Shown here piece after piece: positions 14,437 through 22,284 of a DNA stretch of 27,309 nt. Position 1 is the first letter of the stretch. Each line of letters opens with the position of its first letter. Under the pieces are notes generated by a model. The model made no database searches. It was not told the DNA's origin and was given only the letters and a program-made list of their open reading frames with translations. Both the position numbers and the translations under genes were made by a program. The stretch covers positions 1 to 27,309 of the forward strand of contig CAKTJC010000034.1 of NCBI GenBank assembly GCA_934567355.1. Reading direction: 5' to 3'. The DNA comes from an uncultured Oscillospiraceae bacterium (lineage in GTDB: Bacteria > Bacillota > Clostridia > Oscillospirales > Oscillospiraceae).

Positions 14437-17093
14437 TGAAGCCGTTATTTCTGGAAATTCAGGCATTTGGCCCTTATGTTGAAAAGCAGACCATCAATTT
14501 TGAAAAACTGGCGGAGCAGGGGATGTTCCTGATCAAGGGGCCCACCGGCAGCGGCAAGACCACTATCTTTGACGCCATGACCTTTGCTCTGTACGGCGGC
14601 AGCAGCGGAGATGATCCCAGAAATAAATTTGGCAGGAATGACCTGGAGGAATGGCGGTGCAACCAGGCGGATGGAGCGGTACCGACGATCGTCGCCTTCA
14701 CTTTTTCATCCCATGGCCGCCGCTATCAGTTTACCCGGCGCCTGGTGCAGAAGCGGAAGAATTTTTCGGCGGAATACGCGGCGGGAGAGCTGGACGAGGA
14801 CGGCAATCTGATCCCGTTTTTTGAAAATCCTAAGAAGGACGATCTGACCCGAAAGGCGGAAGAATTGGTTGGCCTGACCAAAGAGCAGTTCCGCCAGGTC
14901 GTGCTGCTGCCCCAGGGGCAGTTTGAGCGATTCCTGACGGCTTCCTCCGACGAGAAGGAGAGCATCCTGGAAAAGATATTCGATGCGGAAAAGTGGGACG
15001 CCTATGCCCAGCGCTTTTTTGATGCGGCCAATGGGCGAAAAGCAGCTTTGGTGACGGAGAGAAATATTGTGGCAGCATCTTTGGAAGAGGAAAAGCTAAC
15101 TTCCATTGATGAATTATCTGGCCGGATCGCCGAAACAGAGGACGAAATCAAAAAGTGGGAAGCTGAAAAAGCAGCGTACGATGCAGAAGAAAAACAAAAA
15201 CAGCTGAACAGCGACAGAGAACTTTCCGCACGTTTTGAGCCACTGCACAGATTGGAAAATGAGCAGCAGAAACTGCAGACCCGCGCAGAAGAAGTGCGGA
15301 AAAATCGGCTCCAGTATGAGAAAGCGGAAAAGGCCGAAGCTCTCCGCGAGGTGATCTCGGCTCGCGAACGGGCAGAGGAAGACTACCGGAAGCGACTGGA
15401 CGAAGCAGCGGGATACAATGCCCAGCTGCCGGATGCCCAGAAAAATTTTCAGACAGCCCAGAAGAAAAAGCAGGACAATGAGGACTGCTCTCCGGTAGCC
15501 GGTTTGAATGCGAAAATCGGAGAATATGAGGCAAAGAGATCCGTATACCAGACGCTGAGCCAGCATCAGAAAGTATTTGAGCGGGAAAGTAAGGCGCTTG
15601 AAGCGCAGGAAGAGGCGCAGAAGCGCGCCCGGCGGGAGCTTGATGAGGCTGCGAGACAGGCCAAAGATGCTCTTGAAGCATACGATAATGCCAATTTCCA
15701 GGCATCCGACCTGCGTGCCCGCTACTACAGCGGGATCTACGGAGAGCTTGCCGCGGCGCTGCAGGAGAATGCTCCCTGCCCGGTCTGCGGCAGCATTCAC
15801 CATCCTGCGCCGGCACACAGAAGTGACGACAGCGTGAGCAAGGAGACCGTGGAGCAGGCAGAGAAAGCGGAAGAAGCAAAGAAAAAGTATTGGAAGCAGC
15901 TGGAAGATAGGCGTTCTGAAAAGGAACAGTGCGCCAAAAATGAGCTTGATAAATTAAAAAACGCACAGATTGTCCAGATGCAGGCAAAAAAAGATATGGA
16001 AAACGCCAGAGCCAACCTCATCGACGGAGTTCTCGATTTGAATGCGCTGGACGAAAGACTGACGGGATTCCGCGAAGAGATCAAGCGGTATATGGATACG
16101 ACCAAAATGCTGGATGACGCGTGGAAGAAGGCCAACGATGTCCTGAATCAGCTGACAGCAAAGATCAGCGGCGCGGAGAAAGAGCGTACCGAGGCAGAGA
16201 AAAACCGCGTCTCGGCCAAAGCAGCAATGGAGGCGGCACTGACGGAGGCCGGATATCCGGATTCCCGGACTGCAAAGCAGGATCTGCTATCAAGTGATAA
16301 AAGGGCCGAACTCCACACGAAGATCGTTGCGCATGACACGGCGGTTCAGAATAACTCCAAGGCATTGGCAGAAAAACGGCTGGAGTTGGCTGAAAAGGAA
16401 GAGCCGGATGCCGCACAGTTCGGGGAGCGCCAAAAGGAAATTCAGGCCAAAAGAGATGAATTTGTGAACAAAATTTCTGCACTGCGAACCATGAGCAAGC
16501 GTCTGCAGGAAAAGCGGCAGGATCTGCAGGCCAAGTGGGAGCACTATCAAAGCAACATCCAGGAAGCGGAAAATGATCTGATCTTTGCCAGAAAGCTGCG
16601 AGGCGATACCGGCATCGGCCTGCAGCGCTATGTGCTGGCCATAATGTTCAACCAGGTCATCGGCGAGGCCAACCGTATGCTGGAGAAGGTGCATGGCGGC
16701 CGCTATCATCTGTACCGCACCGAAGACAAGGGAAAGGGCAATAAACGCGGGCTGGAACTGAAAGTTCATGATAACCGCAGCCCGGATGCGGAGGGGCGGA
16801 GCGTAGCCATGCTTTCCGGCGGTGAAAAGTTTCTTGTGTCGCTGTCCCTGTCCATTGGCCTTTCCACTGTCGCACAGAAAAGCGGTGTCCAGATCGAGGC
16901 GTTGTTCATCGACGAAGGCTTCGGCACACTGGACGACAGCTCCATTCACGATGCCATGGACGTCCTGGAAAGTGTCCGCAGATCCAGCGGCATGATCGGC
17001 ATCATCAGCCATGTGCAGCTGCTGGAAAGCAATATTCCCACCCATTTGGAAGTGATCAAATCCAGCTCCGGAAGTACCATTAAGCCTGTATAA
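14436..17093 (+). CDS. sbcC: Exonuclease SbcC (Rad50-like ATPase)
   Basis: An 885-residue SMC-like ATPase partner of SbcD. The N-terminal Walker A is GPTGSGKTT (residues 35-43), with the Q-loop in LLPQGQFERF. Long Glu/Lys/Gln-rich coiled coils, more A-rich in base use than the ends, flank the zinc hook CPVC at residues 448-451. The C-terminal half has the ABC signature LSGGEKFLVSLSL and Walker B ALFIDEGFGTLD. The ATG at 14436 overlaps the sbcD stop, with GAGGAGG five bases before it; a GTG at 14433 would add one residue and cannot be excluded. Confidence 0.95.
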   Translation: MKPLFLEIQAFGPYVEKQTINFEKLAEQGMFLIKGPTGSGKTTIFDAMTFALYGGSSGDDPRNKFGRNDLEEWRCNQADGAVPTIVAFTFSSHGRRYQFTRRLVQKRKNFSAEYAAGELDEDGNLIPFFENPKKDDLTRKAEELVGLTKEQFRQVVLLPQGQFERFLTASSDEKESILEKIFDAEKWDAYAQRFFDAANGRKAALVTERNIVAASLEEEKLTSIDELSGRIAETEDEIKKWEAEKAAYDAEEKQKQLNSDRELSARFEPLHRLENEQQKLQTRAEEVRKNRLQYEKAEKAEALREVISARERAEEDYRKRLDEAAGYNAQLPDAQKNFQTAQKKKQDNEDCSPVAGLNAKIGEYEAKRSVYQTLSQHQKVFERESKALEAQEEAQKRARRELDEAARQAKDALEAYDNANFQASDLRARYYSGIYGELAAALQENAPCPVCGSIHHPAPAHRSDDSVSKETVEQAEKAEEAKKKYWKQLEDRRSEKEQCAKNELDKLKNAQIVQMQAKKDMENARANLIDGVLDLNALDERLTGFREEIKRYMDTTKMLDDAWKKANDVLNQLTAKISGAEKERTEAEKNRVSAKAAMEAALTEAGYPDSRTAKQDLLSSDKRAELHTKIVAHDTAVQNNSKALAEKRLELAEKEEPDAAQFGERQKEIQAKRDEFVNKISALRTMSKRLQEKRQDLQAKWEHYQSNIQEAENDLIFARKLRGDTGIGLQRYVLAIMFNQVIGEANRMLEKVHGGRYHLYRTEDKGKGNKRGLELKVHDNRSPDAEGRSVAMLSGGEKFLVSLSLSIGLSTVAQKSGVQIEALFIDEGFGTLDDSSIHDAMDVLESVRRSSGMIGIISHVQLLESNIPTHLEVIKSSSGSTIKPV

Positions 17094-17153
17094 AAAACAG
17101 GAAAAACGAGAGAAAATCTGAAAAAACATCCGCTGTCAGCACTTCTTAAAAAG

Positions 17154-17191
17154 CCACCCCGGTACGGCGTCCAGGTCCGTATCCGGGGTGG
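17154..17191 (+). terminator. Hairpin terminator after sbcC, possibly bidirectional
   Basis: CCACCCCGG (17154-17162) pairs with CCGGGGTGG (17183-17191), and TACGG/CCGTA extend the stem inside. It is followed by TTTGCTGTATTT on plus and preceded by an A-rich run, which gives a weak T-run on minus. It separates sbcC from the convergent XRE gene. Confidence 0.7.
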
Positions 17192-17251
17192 TTTGCTGTA
17201 TTTACAGGGGATTGATGAAATGGGGAAAGCGAGCCTTGGCGTATATACCGG

Positions 17252-17701
17252 TCATGTTTCCGGGCGTTTCCAGTGCTTCAGCTCCGGAAGCTTCTGGGCG
17301 AGATATTCCCGCACCTGTGCCTCCGGCCAGGCTTCACTGGCCATGTTCTTTGCGCAGTAATCGATGAGAACATTCATATCCTCGTAGGTGAATTTCCCGT
17401 CGGTGTAGCACCATTTGCAGTAGTCTTCGTTATAGCTGCCGTCAGGTTCCCGGCTGAGGATACCGTCTTCCAGCGGCATTCCGCAGCACTGACAAAAAAG
17501 CTTCCTGGGACTGCCCAGAAGCGTGTTGATAGATACGTCAAAGAGCCTGGACAATTGTTTTAGGGTTTCCGTATTGGGGACAGTCTCACCGTTTTCCCAT
17601 CGGGACACTGCCTGCCGGGTGACGTAAATCTTCTGCGCCAGATCGTCCTGAGATAAGCCGCTTTTTGTGCGAAGTTCCAATATAATATCTTTTGTTTCCA
17701 T
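17252..17701 (-). CDS. XRE-family regulator fused to a zinc ribbon domain
   Basis: A 149-residue protein. Residues 1-62 form an XRE/Cro helix-turn-helix (LRTKSGLSQDDLAQKIYVTR, AVSRWENGETVP). Residues 67-105 form a putative zinc ribbon (FCQCCGMPLEDG ... YCKWCYTDGKF), with two Cys pairs. The last part, with LIDYCAKNM and a Trp-rich tail, is typical of the uncharacterised zinc-ribbon family often fused to XRE domains in Clostridia. Targets are unknown. The start at 17701 has GGAAAGGAGG upstream. It lies downstream of hcp on the same strand but has its own promoter. Confidence 0.85.
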   Translation of the reverse strand: METKDIILELRTKSGLSQDDLAQKIYVTRQAVSRWENGETVPNTETLKQLSRLFDVSINTLLGSPRKLFCQCCGMPLEDGILSREPDGSYNEDYCKWCYTDGKFTYEDMNVLIDYCAKNMASEAWPEAQVREYLAQKLPELKHWKRPET

Positions 17702-17720
17702 TTTTTTCCTCCTTTCCAGT

Positions 17721-17749
17721 ATCATACCAAAGGGAAGCGGGAAATGCAA
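17721..17749 (-). promoter_or_regulatory. Promoter of the XRE-zinc ribbon gene
   Basis: On the minus strand TTGCAT (17744-17749), 17-bp spacer, TATGAT (17721-17726), about 20 bases before the start codon. It lies between the hcp stop and this gene. Confidence 0.6.
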
Positions 17750-17768
17750 GCAACCCGGTGTTGCGGAA

Positions 17769-19364
17769 TTATTTCAGCATTGCTGCCATGTCTGCCTCCG
17801 GCGTGGTAATGGGGGCAATGCCAAAATTTTTCACAAGGTAGTTCAGTACACCCGGCGAAACGAACGCCGGCAGCGTGGGGCCAAGGCGGATGTTCCTGAT
17901 ACCCAGGTGCAGCAGTGTCAGCAGGATGCACACAGCCTTCTGCTCGTACCAGGAGAGCACCATAGACAGCGGCAGGTCGTTCACACCGCAGCCGAAAGCG
18001 TCAGCAAGGGCGACGGCAATCTGGATGGCGCTGTAGGCGTCGTTGCATTGTCCAATGTCCATCAGACGGGGCAGACCGCCGATGGTGCCAAGGTCAAGAT
18101 CATTGAAGCGGTATTTGCCGCAGGCAAGGGTGAGTACGACGGTGTCGGCAGGCGTCTGCTTTACAAACTCCGTGTAGTAGCTGCGGTCAGGGCGAGTTCC
18201 GTCGCAACCGGCGACCAGGAAGAAGTGCCGGATCGCGCCGGACTTGACGGCCTCGATGATTTTGTCTGCCACGCCAAGCACCGTATCCCGGGCAAAGCCG
18301 GTCATAACCGTGCTGCCGCCGTTCATGCCGGTGAAATGCCTGTCCTCGGAGTAACCACCCAACTCCAAAGCCTTTTCGATCACCGGGGTAAAGTCCTTGT
18401 CCGCTCCAATGTGCGCCATTTCGGGGTAAGATACCACCGCCGTGGTGAATACGCGATCCAAATAGTTTGCTTTCGGCGGCATCAGGCAGTTGGTGGTGAA
18501 CAGCACCGGCGCGGGAAGGGATGCAAATTCTTTCTGCTGATTCTGCCATGCCGTGCCGAAATTGCCCTTGAGGTGGGAATACTTTTTCAGTTCGGGGTAA
18601 CCATGAGCGGGGAGCATTTCACCGTGGGTGTAGATGTTGATGTCTTTGCCCGCAGTCTGCTCCAGCAGAAGCTTCAGATCGTGCAGGTCATGGCCGGAGA
18701 TGACGATAAACGGCCCTTCCTCCACAGTCAGCGGAACGGTAACAGGCGCGGGTGTGCCGTAGCTTTCGGTGTTGGCTTTGTCCAGGAGCGCCATGCATTT
18801 GAGATTTTTCTCGCCGACTTCCATCACGATGGGCAGCAGTTCATCCATCCCCCAATCCTCGCCCACGGCGAAGAGCGCCTTGGCGAAGAAACGGTTTACC
18901 TCTTCGTCGGCATAGCCCAGCACCATGGCATGATGGGCGTAGGCCGCCATACCGCGCACACCGAAGAGAATGAGGGATTTGAGACTGCGAATATCCTCCT
19001 GCGCGTTCCACAGCTGTGCCATATCATAGTCATTGCTCCGCCCGCACGGGCTGGTGCAGACGGCGCAGTCCGGCACAAGCCGCGCCTTTTCTGCGTGTAC
19101 CCGGTCGATCAGCCCACGCAGTGTTGTTTCGTTGAAATTCACATTGGTGACAGTAGTGAACAGTCCCTCGATCATCAGCTGCCATGTCCCCCTGTTTGCC
19201 TCTGGGGCGTTGTCCGTCGCTCGGGCGAGGCCGATAAGTGCATCCGTCAGCACGTCCTGCAGCTTTGCAACTTCGGCAGTCTTGCCGCAGACGCCAGCTT
19301 TTCCCGTACAGCCGGTGCAGCCTGCCGTCTGCTCACACTGAAAACAAAACATTTTTCGATCCAT
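17769..19364 (-). CDS. hcp: Hybrid cluster protein (hydroxylamine reductase / NO detoxification)
   Basis: A 531-residue Hcp. The N-terminal [4Fe-4S] ligands fit the class-I spacing CX2CX8CX5C (Cys7, Cys10, Cys19, Cys25). Hybrid-cluster ligand motifs are all present: His in SGHDLHDL, Glu in HGEMLPAH, Cys in TTNCLMPP, AGCDG, LACGKYRF and IGQCNDAY, and the lysine region WYEQKAVCIL. The protein reduces hydroxylamine in vitro and is linked to NO and nitrosative stress. The chosen start (MDRKMFCF) follows GGAAGTGAGG; an in-frame start farther upstream is less well placed. It lies 19 bases after the ferredoxin-like gene, a likely electron donor. Confidence 0.95.
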   Translation of the reverse strand: MDRKMFCFQCEQTAGCTGCTGKAGVCGKTAEVAKLQDVLTDALIGLARATDNAPEANRGTWQLMIEGLFTTVTNVNFNETTLRGLIDRVHAEKARLVPDCAVCTSPCGRSNDYDMAQLWNAQEDIRSLKSLILFGVRGMAAYAHHAMVLGYADEEVNRFFAKALFAVGEDWGMDELLPIVMEVGEKNLKCMALLDKANTESYGTPAPVTVPLTVEEGPFIVISGHDLHDLKLLLEQTAGKDINIYTHGEMLPAHGYPELKKYSHLKGNFGTAWQNQQKEFASLPAPVLFTTNCLMPPKANYLDRVFTTAVVSYPEMAHIGADKDFTPVIEKALELGGYSEDRHFTGMNGGSTVMTGFARDTVLGVADKIIEAVKSGAIRHFFLVAGCDGTRPDRSYYTEFVKQTPADTVVLTLACGKYRFNDLDLGTIGGLPRLMDIGQCNDAYSAIQIAVALADAFGCGVNDLPLSMVLSWYEQKAVCILLTLLHLGIRNIRLGPTLPAFVSPGVLNYLVKNFGIAPITTPEADMAAMLK

Positions 19365-19383
19365 CTTGAAATCCTCACTTCCT

Positions 19384-20094
19384 TTAATCAAGGATATTTC
19401 CGTCCGTAGAAATGGTCACAACCTGCCACGGGATGAACTTTCCGCTGTTCTGTAAAGCGGTTTTCGCTGCATGCTCCAGTCCGCCGCAGCAGGGCACCTC
19501 CATACGGACAACGGTTACGCTCTTGATGTCGTTGTTCCGGATGATTTCGGTGAGCTTCCCGGAATAATCCACGCCGTCCAGCTTCGGGCAGCCCACGAGG
19601 GTGATGTGCCCTTTGATGAACTGCTCGTGGAAAGCGGCATAGGCGTAAGCGGTGCAGTCGGCTGCGATGAGCAGTTTCGCACCGTCAAAATAAGGCGCGT
19701 TCACGGGAACGAGTTTGATCTGTACCGGCCACTGAGAAAGACGGCTTTGCGTTTGGGCAGGAGCAGCTTCAATATCTGACGGCTCGGTGTGCCGGATCGT
19801 TTTCATCCGAGTCCCGGGACAGCCGCCATGAAGGCGCATTCCTTCCTGCTGCATCTGCTTCTGCTTATTTGCGAGCACCGCCTGTTCGTCATAGGCAGCG
19901 GCCTCGCGTTCCACAAAGGAGATCGCCCCGGTGGGACAAGCGGGCAGGCAGTCACCCAAACCGTCGCAGTGATCATCCCGCATCAGCTTTGCCTTGCCGT
20001 CCACCATGGCGATAGCGCCCTCGTGGCAAGCGGCAGCACAGGCACCGCAGCCATTGCATTTATTTTGATCGATTTCGATAATTCTCCGTTTCAT
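19384..20094 (-). CDS. Dicluster ferredoxin-like protein, probable Hcp partner
   Basis: A 236-residue protein. Residues 1-60 hold two 4Fe-4S ferredoxin motifs: CNGCGACAAAC and CDGLGDCLPACPTG. A linker (65-120) contains HGGCPGTR, and the C-terminal domain (about 125-236) has further conserved-looking cysteines: AADCTAYAY, VGCPKLDG and VPCCGGLEH. It is the first gene of the hcp operon, with GCAAGGAGG before the ATG. Electron transfer to Hcp is inferred from context. The C-terminal Cys motifs could bind another cofactor; no established name is claimed. Confidence 0.85.
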   Translation of the reverse strand: MKRRIIEIDQNKCNGCGACAAACHEGAIAMVDGKAKLMRDDHCDGLGDCLPACPTGAISFVEREAAAYDEQAVLANKQKQMQQEGMRLHGGCPGTRMKTIRHTEPSDIEAAPAQTQSRLSQWPVQIKLVPVNAPYFDGAKLLIAADCTAYAYAAFHEQFIKGHITLVGCPKLDGVDYSGKLTEIIRNNDIKSVTVVRMEVPCCGGLEHAAKTALQNSGKFIPWQVVTISTDGNILD

Positions 20095-20119
20095 TGCAAT
20101 ACCTCCTTGCTTTTGTGAC

Positions 20120-20164
20120 TTAATTATAATATAATTAAATCAACAAGTCAGTTGAATTTTCAAC
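20120..20164. promoter_or_regulatory. Two palindromes in the shared hcp / Crp-Fnr control region
   Basis: TTAATTAT-AAT-ATAATTAA (20120-20138) and GTTGAA-TT-TTCAAC (20151-20164) are perfect inverted repeats. The first overlaps the hcp-operon -10; the second overlaps the -35 edge and lies 13 bases before the regulator start. They are candidate sites for the Crp/Fnr-type protein encoded next to them. Spacing in the second is shorter than the classical Fnr TTGA-N6-TCAA. Confidence 0.5.
20123..20151 (-). promoter_or_regulatory. Promoter of the ferredoxin-hcp operon
   Basis: On the minus strand CTGACT (20146-20151), 17-bp spacer, TATAAT (20123-20128). Perfect -10 with a weak -35, as is common for activator-dependent promoters. 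Confidence 0.6.
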
Positions 20165-20177
20165 GAAAGAGGATTTC

Positions 20178-20840
20178 ATGAAAGATTTTTTGCCTGTGAT
20201 CCGTTCTTCTCAGCTTTTCTCCGGCACCTCTGAGGAGGAGCTGACTGCGATGCTCTCCTGCCTCAAAGCCGAAAAAAAGGACTTCCCGAAAGAAGCCTTT
20301 GTGCTGCGTGCCGGAGACGCGGCGGACTCAATCGGTCTGGTGCTGTCGGGAAATATACTGGTTATACAGGAGGATATCTGGGGAAACCGAAATATCCTTT
20401 CCAAGGCAGGAGCGGGGCAGACTTTTGCCGCTGCATATGCCTGCGCGCCCGGTTCCGTTTTGAATGTGAGTGTCATGACGGAAACGCCTGTCACTGCAAT
20501 GTTCCTGAATGTAAGGCGCATTCTGACTGTGTGCCCATCCGCCTGCTCGCACCACAGCCGGATCATTCGAAATCTGCTCGGCGAGATGGCTGAGAAAAAC
20601 CTGCGTTTGAGCGAAAAGCTTACCCATATGGGGCAGCGCGGCACTCGGGCAAAGCTCATGTCCTACCTCTCCTCCGAAGCACAGCGGCTGGGCAAATATG
20701 AATTTGACATTCCCTTTTCAAGGCAGCAGCTTGCGGATTACCTTGCGGTGGAGCGCAGCGGCCTGTCGCTGGAGCTGGGGAAAATGCGCAGCGAGGGCCT
20801 GCTTGATTTTCACAAGAGTCATTTTATTCTGAAGGTATAA
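20178..20840 (+). CDS. Crp/Fnr-family transcriptional regulator
   Basis: A 220-residue regulator. Residues 10-110 form a cyclic-nucleotide-binding-type beta roll (FVLRAGDAADSIGLVLSGNI); a dimerisation helix follows (about 125-145), and the C-terminal winged helix has SRQQLADYLAVERSGLSLEL as recognition region. Cysteines at LSCLK, YACAPG and VCPSACSHH are present, but no Fnr-type N-terminal four-Cys cluster motif is seen, so an iron-sulfur sensor is not supported. Divergent from the hcp operon, with palindromes in between, it is the likely regulator of that operon, similar in layout to Crp/Fnr proteins that control hcp in other anaerobes. Confidence 0.9.
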   Translation: MKDFLPVIRSSQLFSGTSEEELTAMLSCLKAEKKDFPKEAFVLRAGDAADSIGLVLSGNILVIQEDIWGNRNILSKAGAGQTFAAAYACAPGSVLNVSVMTETPVTAMFLNVRRILTVCPSACSHHSRIIRNLLGEMAEKNLRLSEKLTHMGQRGTRAKLMSYLSSEAQRLGKYEFDIPFSRQQLADYLAVERSGLSLELGKMRSEGLLDFHKSHFILKV

Positions 20841-21034
20841 CGCACATCGCTCCGCGAAACGGCGGAAGCCCTTTCGTGCACCGAAATCGGAGTGAACCGA
20901 AGAAGGCAGGGCAGTCCGCCTACGGCCGCGATTGCACGCCTGAACGGAGAGTGACCGCAAGTGGCACTAAGCATGATTTGCTTGTTCGCTGCCTGCTGCG
21001 CGGCGGAAATTATCAAGGCACCGTAAACTAATTC

Positions 21035-21063
21035 TTGACAACCTGATTTGCGTGTGCTAAAAT
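21035..21063 (+). promoter_or_regulatory. Promoter of the 5S rRNA - tRNA-Asn unit
   Basis: TTGACA (21035-21040), 17-bp spacer, TAAAAT (21058-21063), about 40 bases before the 5S gene. This makes the unit independent of any 16S-23S operon. Confidence 0.8.
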
Positions 21064-21102
21064 GCATGTCGTTGGAGGAGCGCATCTTCCGGCACGACAT
21101 AG

Positions 21103-21216
21103 TTGGCATTGATTGCGATGAGGGTCCACCTGTTCCCATCCCGAACACAGAAGTTAAGCTCATCTGCGCCGACAATACTTGCAGGGTGACTTGCCGGGAA
21201 GATAGGTAATGCCAAC
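21103..21216 (+). rRNA. rrf: 5S ribosomal RNA
   Basis: About 114 bases with complementary ends TTGGCATT and AATGCCAA, the conserved loop TCCCATCCCGAACACAGAAG and the following GTTAAGCTC. No 16S or 23S rRNA is found in the window. Ends are good to a base or two. Confidence 0.95.
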
Positions 21217-21221
21217 ATAAT

Positions 21222-21297
21222 GCCCCCTTAGCTCAGTCGGTAGAGCAACGGACTGTTAATCCGTGTGTCGTTGGTTCGAGTCCAACAGGGGGCGCCA
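21222..21297 (+). tRNA. tRNA-Asn (anticodon GTT)
   Basis: A 76-base cloverleaf: acceptor GCCCCCT/AGGGGGC, D arm GCTC...GAGC, anticodon stem ACGGA/TCCGT with loop CTGTTAA (anticodon GTT), T arm GTTGG/CCAAC, discriminator G and encoded CCA. Five bases after the 5S rRNA; co-transcribed. Confidence 0.96.
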
Positions 21298-21303
21298 TAG
21301 TGA

Positions 21304-21356
21304 AGTACACGGTTCAACCGACTCTGTGAGGGGCGGGTTGAACCGTGTACTTTTTC
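21304..21356 (+). terminator. Terminator of the 5S - tRNA-Asn unit
   Basis: A perfect 16-bp stem: AGTACACGGTTCAACC at 21304-21319 and its complement at 21336-21351, 16-base loop, then a T-run. Confidence 0.92.
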
Positions 21357-21374
21357 TGTTGCGACGGTATGAAC

Positions 21375-22280
21375 TTAAGTTGCAGATTCTGAATGCTGAA
21401 TTCGGTTTTGCTTTCGGTACAGCGAGGGAGGGGCGCCAATGTATTTTCTGAATACACGGTTGAATTGGGAGAAACTGTTGAAGCCGCACAGCGCGGGGAT
21501 CTCGGTAATGGGGATATTTGTGTTTATCAGCAATGCCTGGACATTGCGGACTCTGGTCATCTGAATGTAGTCGGTGATGGAAAAGCCGGTGACGAATTTG
21601 AAACGGTGTGATAGATAACTGGGGCTGATGTTGTGAGTTTCTGCCAGCTGCTCCAGGCTCAGGGGTTCCGGATAGTGGGCATGAATGTATCCTGCGACTG
21701 TATAGATTTTTTCCTCCAGTTCAGACAGAATGGTTTCGTTTTTGTAGATATTGCTGTTCTTGTTCAGAAACAGCAAAATCAGGAATTCGATAAACTTCTG
21801 GTGGATGATCAAATTGCGCATCGGGTCAGCTTTGGAGGACAGAAAATAGATGTCGTTTATTTTTCCGTAGAGCCGTCGCTGCAATTCGGAATCGAAACGG
21901 AAAATGGGAACTTTCTGATTAAAGATGCCCAGCAGCTGTTCATATTCGTTTGACAGCCCCGGCACATGAGAAGGCATGTTGAACTGGATGATCAGCCGCT
22001 TACAGGGCCTGCCGTCTGGGTATTGCGTCTTGTGCAATTTTGCCGGTGGAATTCCCACAATATCAAAGGATTGAATTTCATAGGGAATGCCCTCAATAAA
22101 GTGGATCGCATTCGGGCACAGCGGAATGCACAGCTCATAAAAGGAATGGAAATGCTGGAATTCCATATTGATGTCCGCAGTGCGTACATCATAGTCGAAA
22201 TAATAGAAAATGCTGTCATTTTCCTCATTGACCCGGATGGAATATTTATCTTCGTAATACAGTAAGTTATTCAGAAACAT
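21375..22280 (-). CDS. AraC-family transcriptional regulator of the GH28 locus
   Basis: A 301-residue regulator: an N-terminal cupin-like sensor (residues 1-160, with FQHFHSFYELCIPL and GDI-like IQSFDIVGIPPAKLHK), and a C-terminal AraC domain with two helix-turn-helix motifs (LSLEQLAETHNISPSYLSHR and IPITEIPALCGFNSFSQFN, ending YIGAPPSLYRK). The start at 22280 has GAGGTGA, placed within the last codons of the GH28-like gene four bases upstream, so the two are one operon. It probably senses a sugar product and controls this locus, including the divergent transporter. Confidence 0.87.
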   Translation of the reverse strand: MFLNNLLYYEDKYSIRVNEENDSIFYYFDYDVRTADINMEFQHFHSFYELCIPLCPNAIHFIEGIPYEIQSFDIVGIPPAKLHKTQYPDGRPCKRLIIQFNMPSHVPGLSNEYEQLLGIFNQKVPIFRFDSELQRRLYGKINDIYFLSSKADPMRNLIIHQKFIEFLILLFLNKNSNIYKNETILSELEEKIYTVAGYIHAHYPEPLSLEQLAETHNISPSYLSHRFKFVTGFSITDYIQMTRVRNVQALLINTNIPITEIPALCGFNSFSQFNRVFRKYIGAPPSLYRKQNRIQHSESAT

Positions 22281-22284
22281 AGGG

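Noticed and set aside
17667..19409. 580-codon plus-strand open frame opposite hcp
   Set aside because: All Hcp cluster motifs are on the minus strand; this frame is a mirror of biased codon use.
20841..21034. Possible gene or pseudogene between the Crp/Fnr gene and the 5S unit
   Set aside because: GC-rich spacer with short chance frames on minus, no ribosome-binding site and no recognised domain; it may be gene remains, but that cannot be supported.
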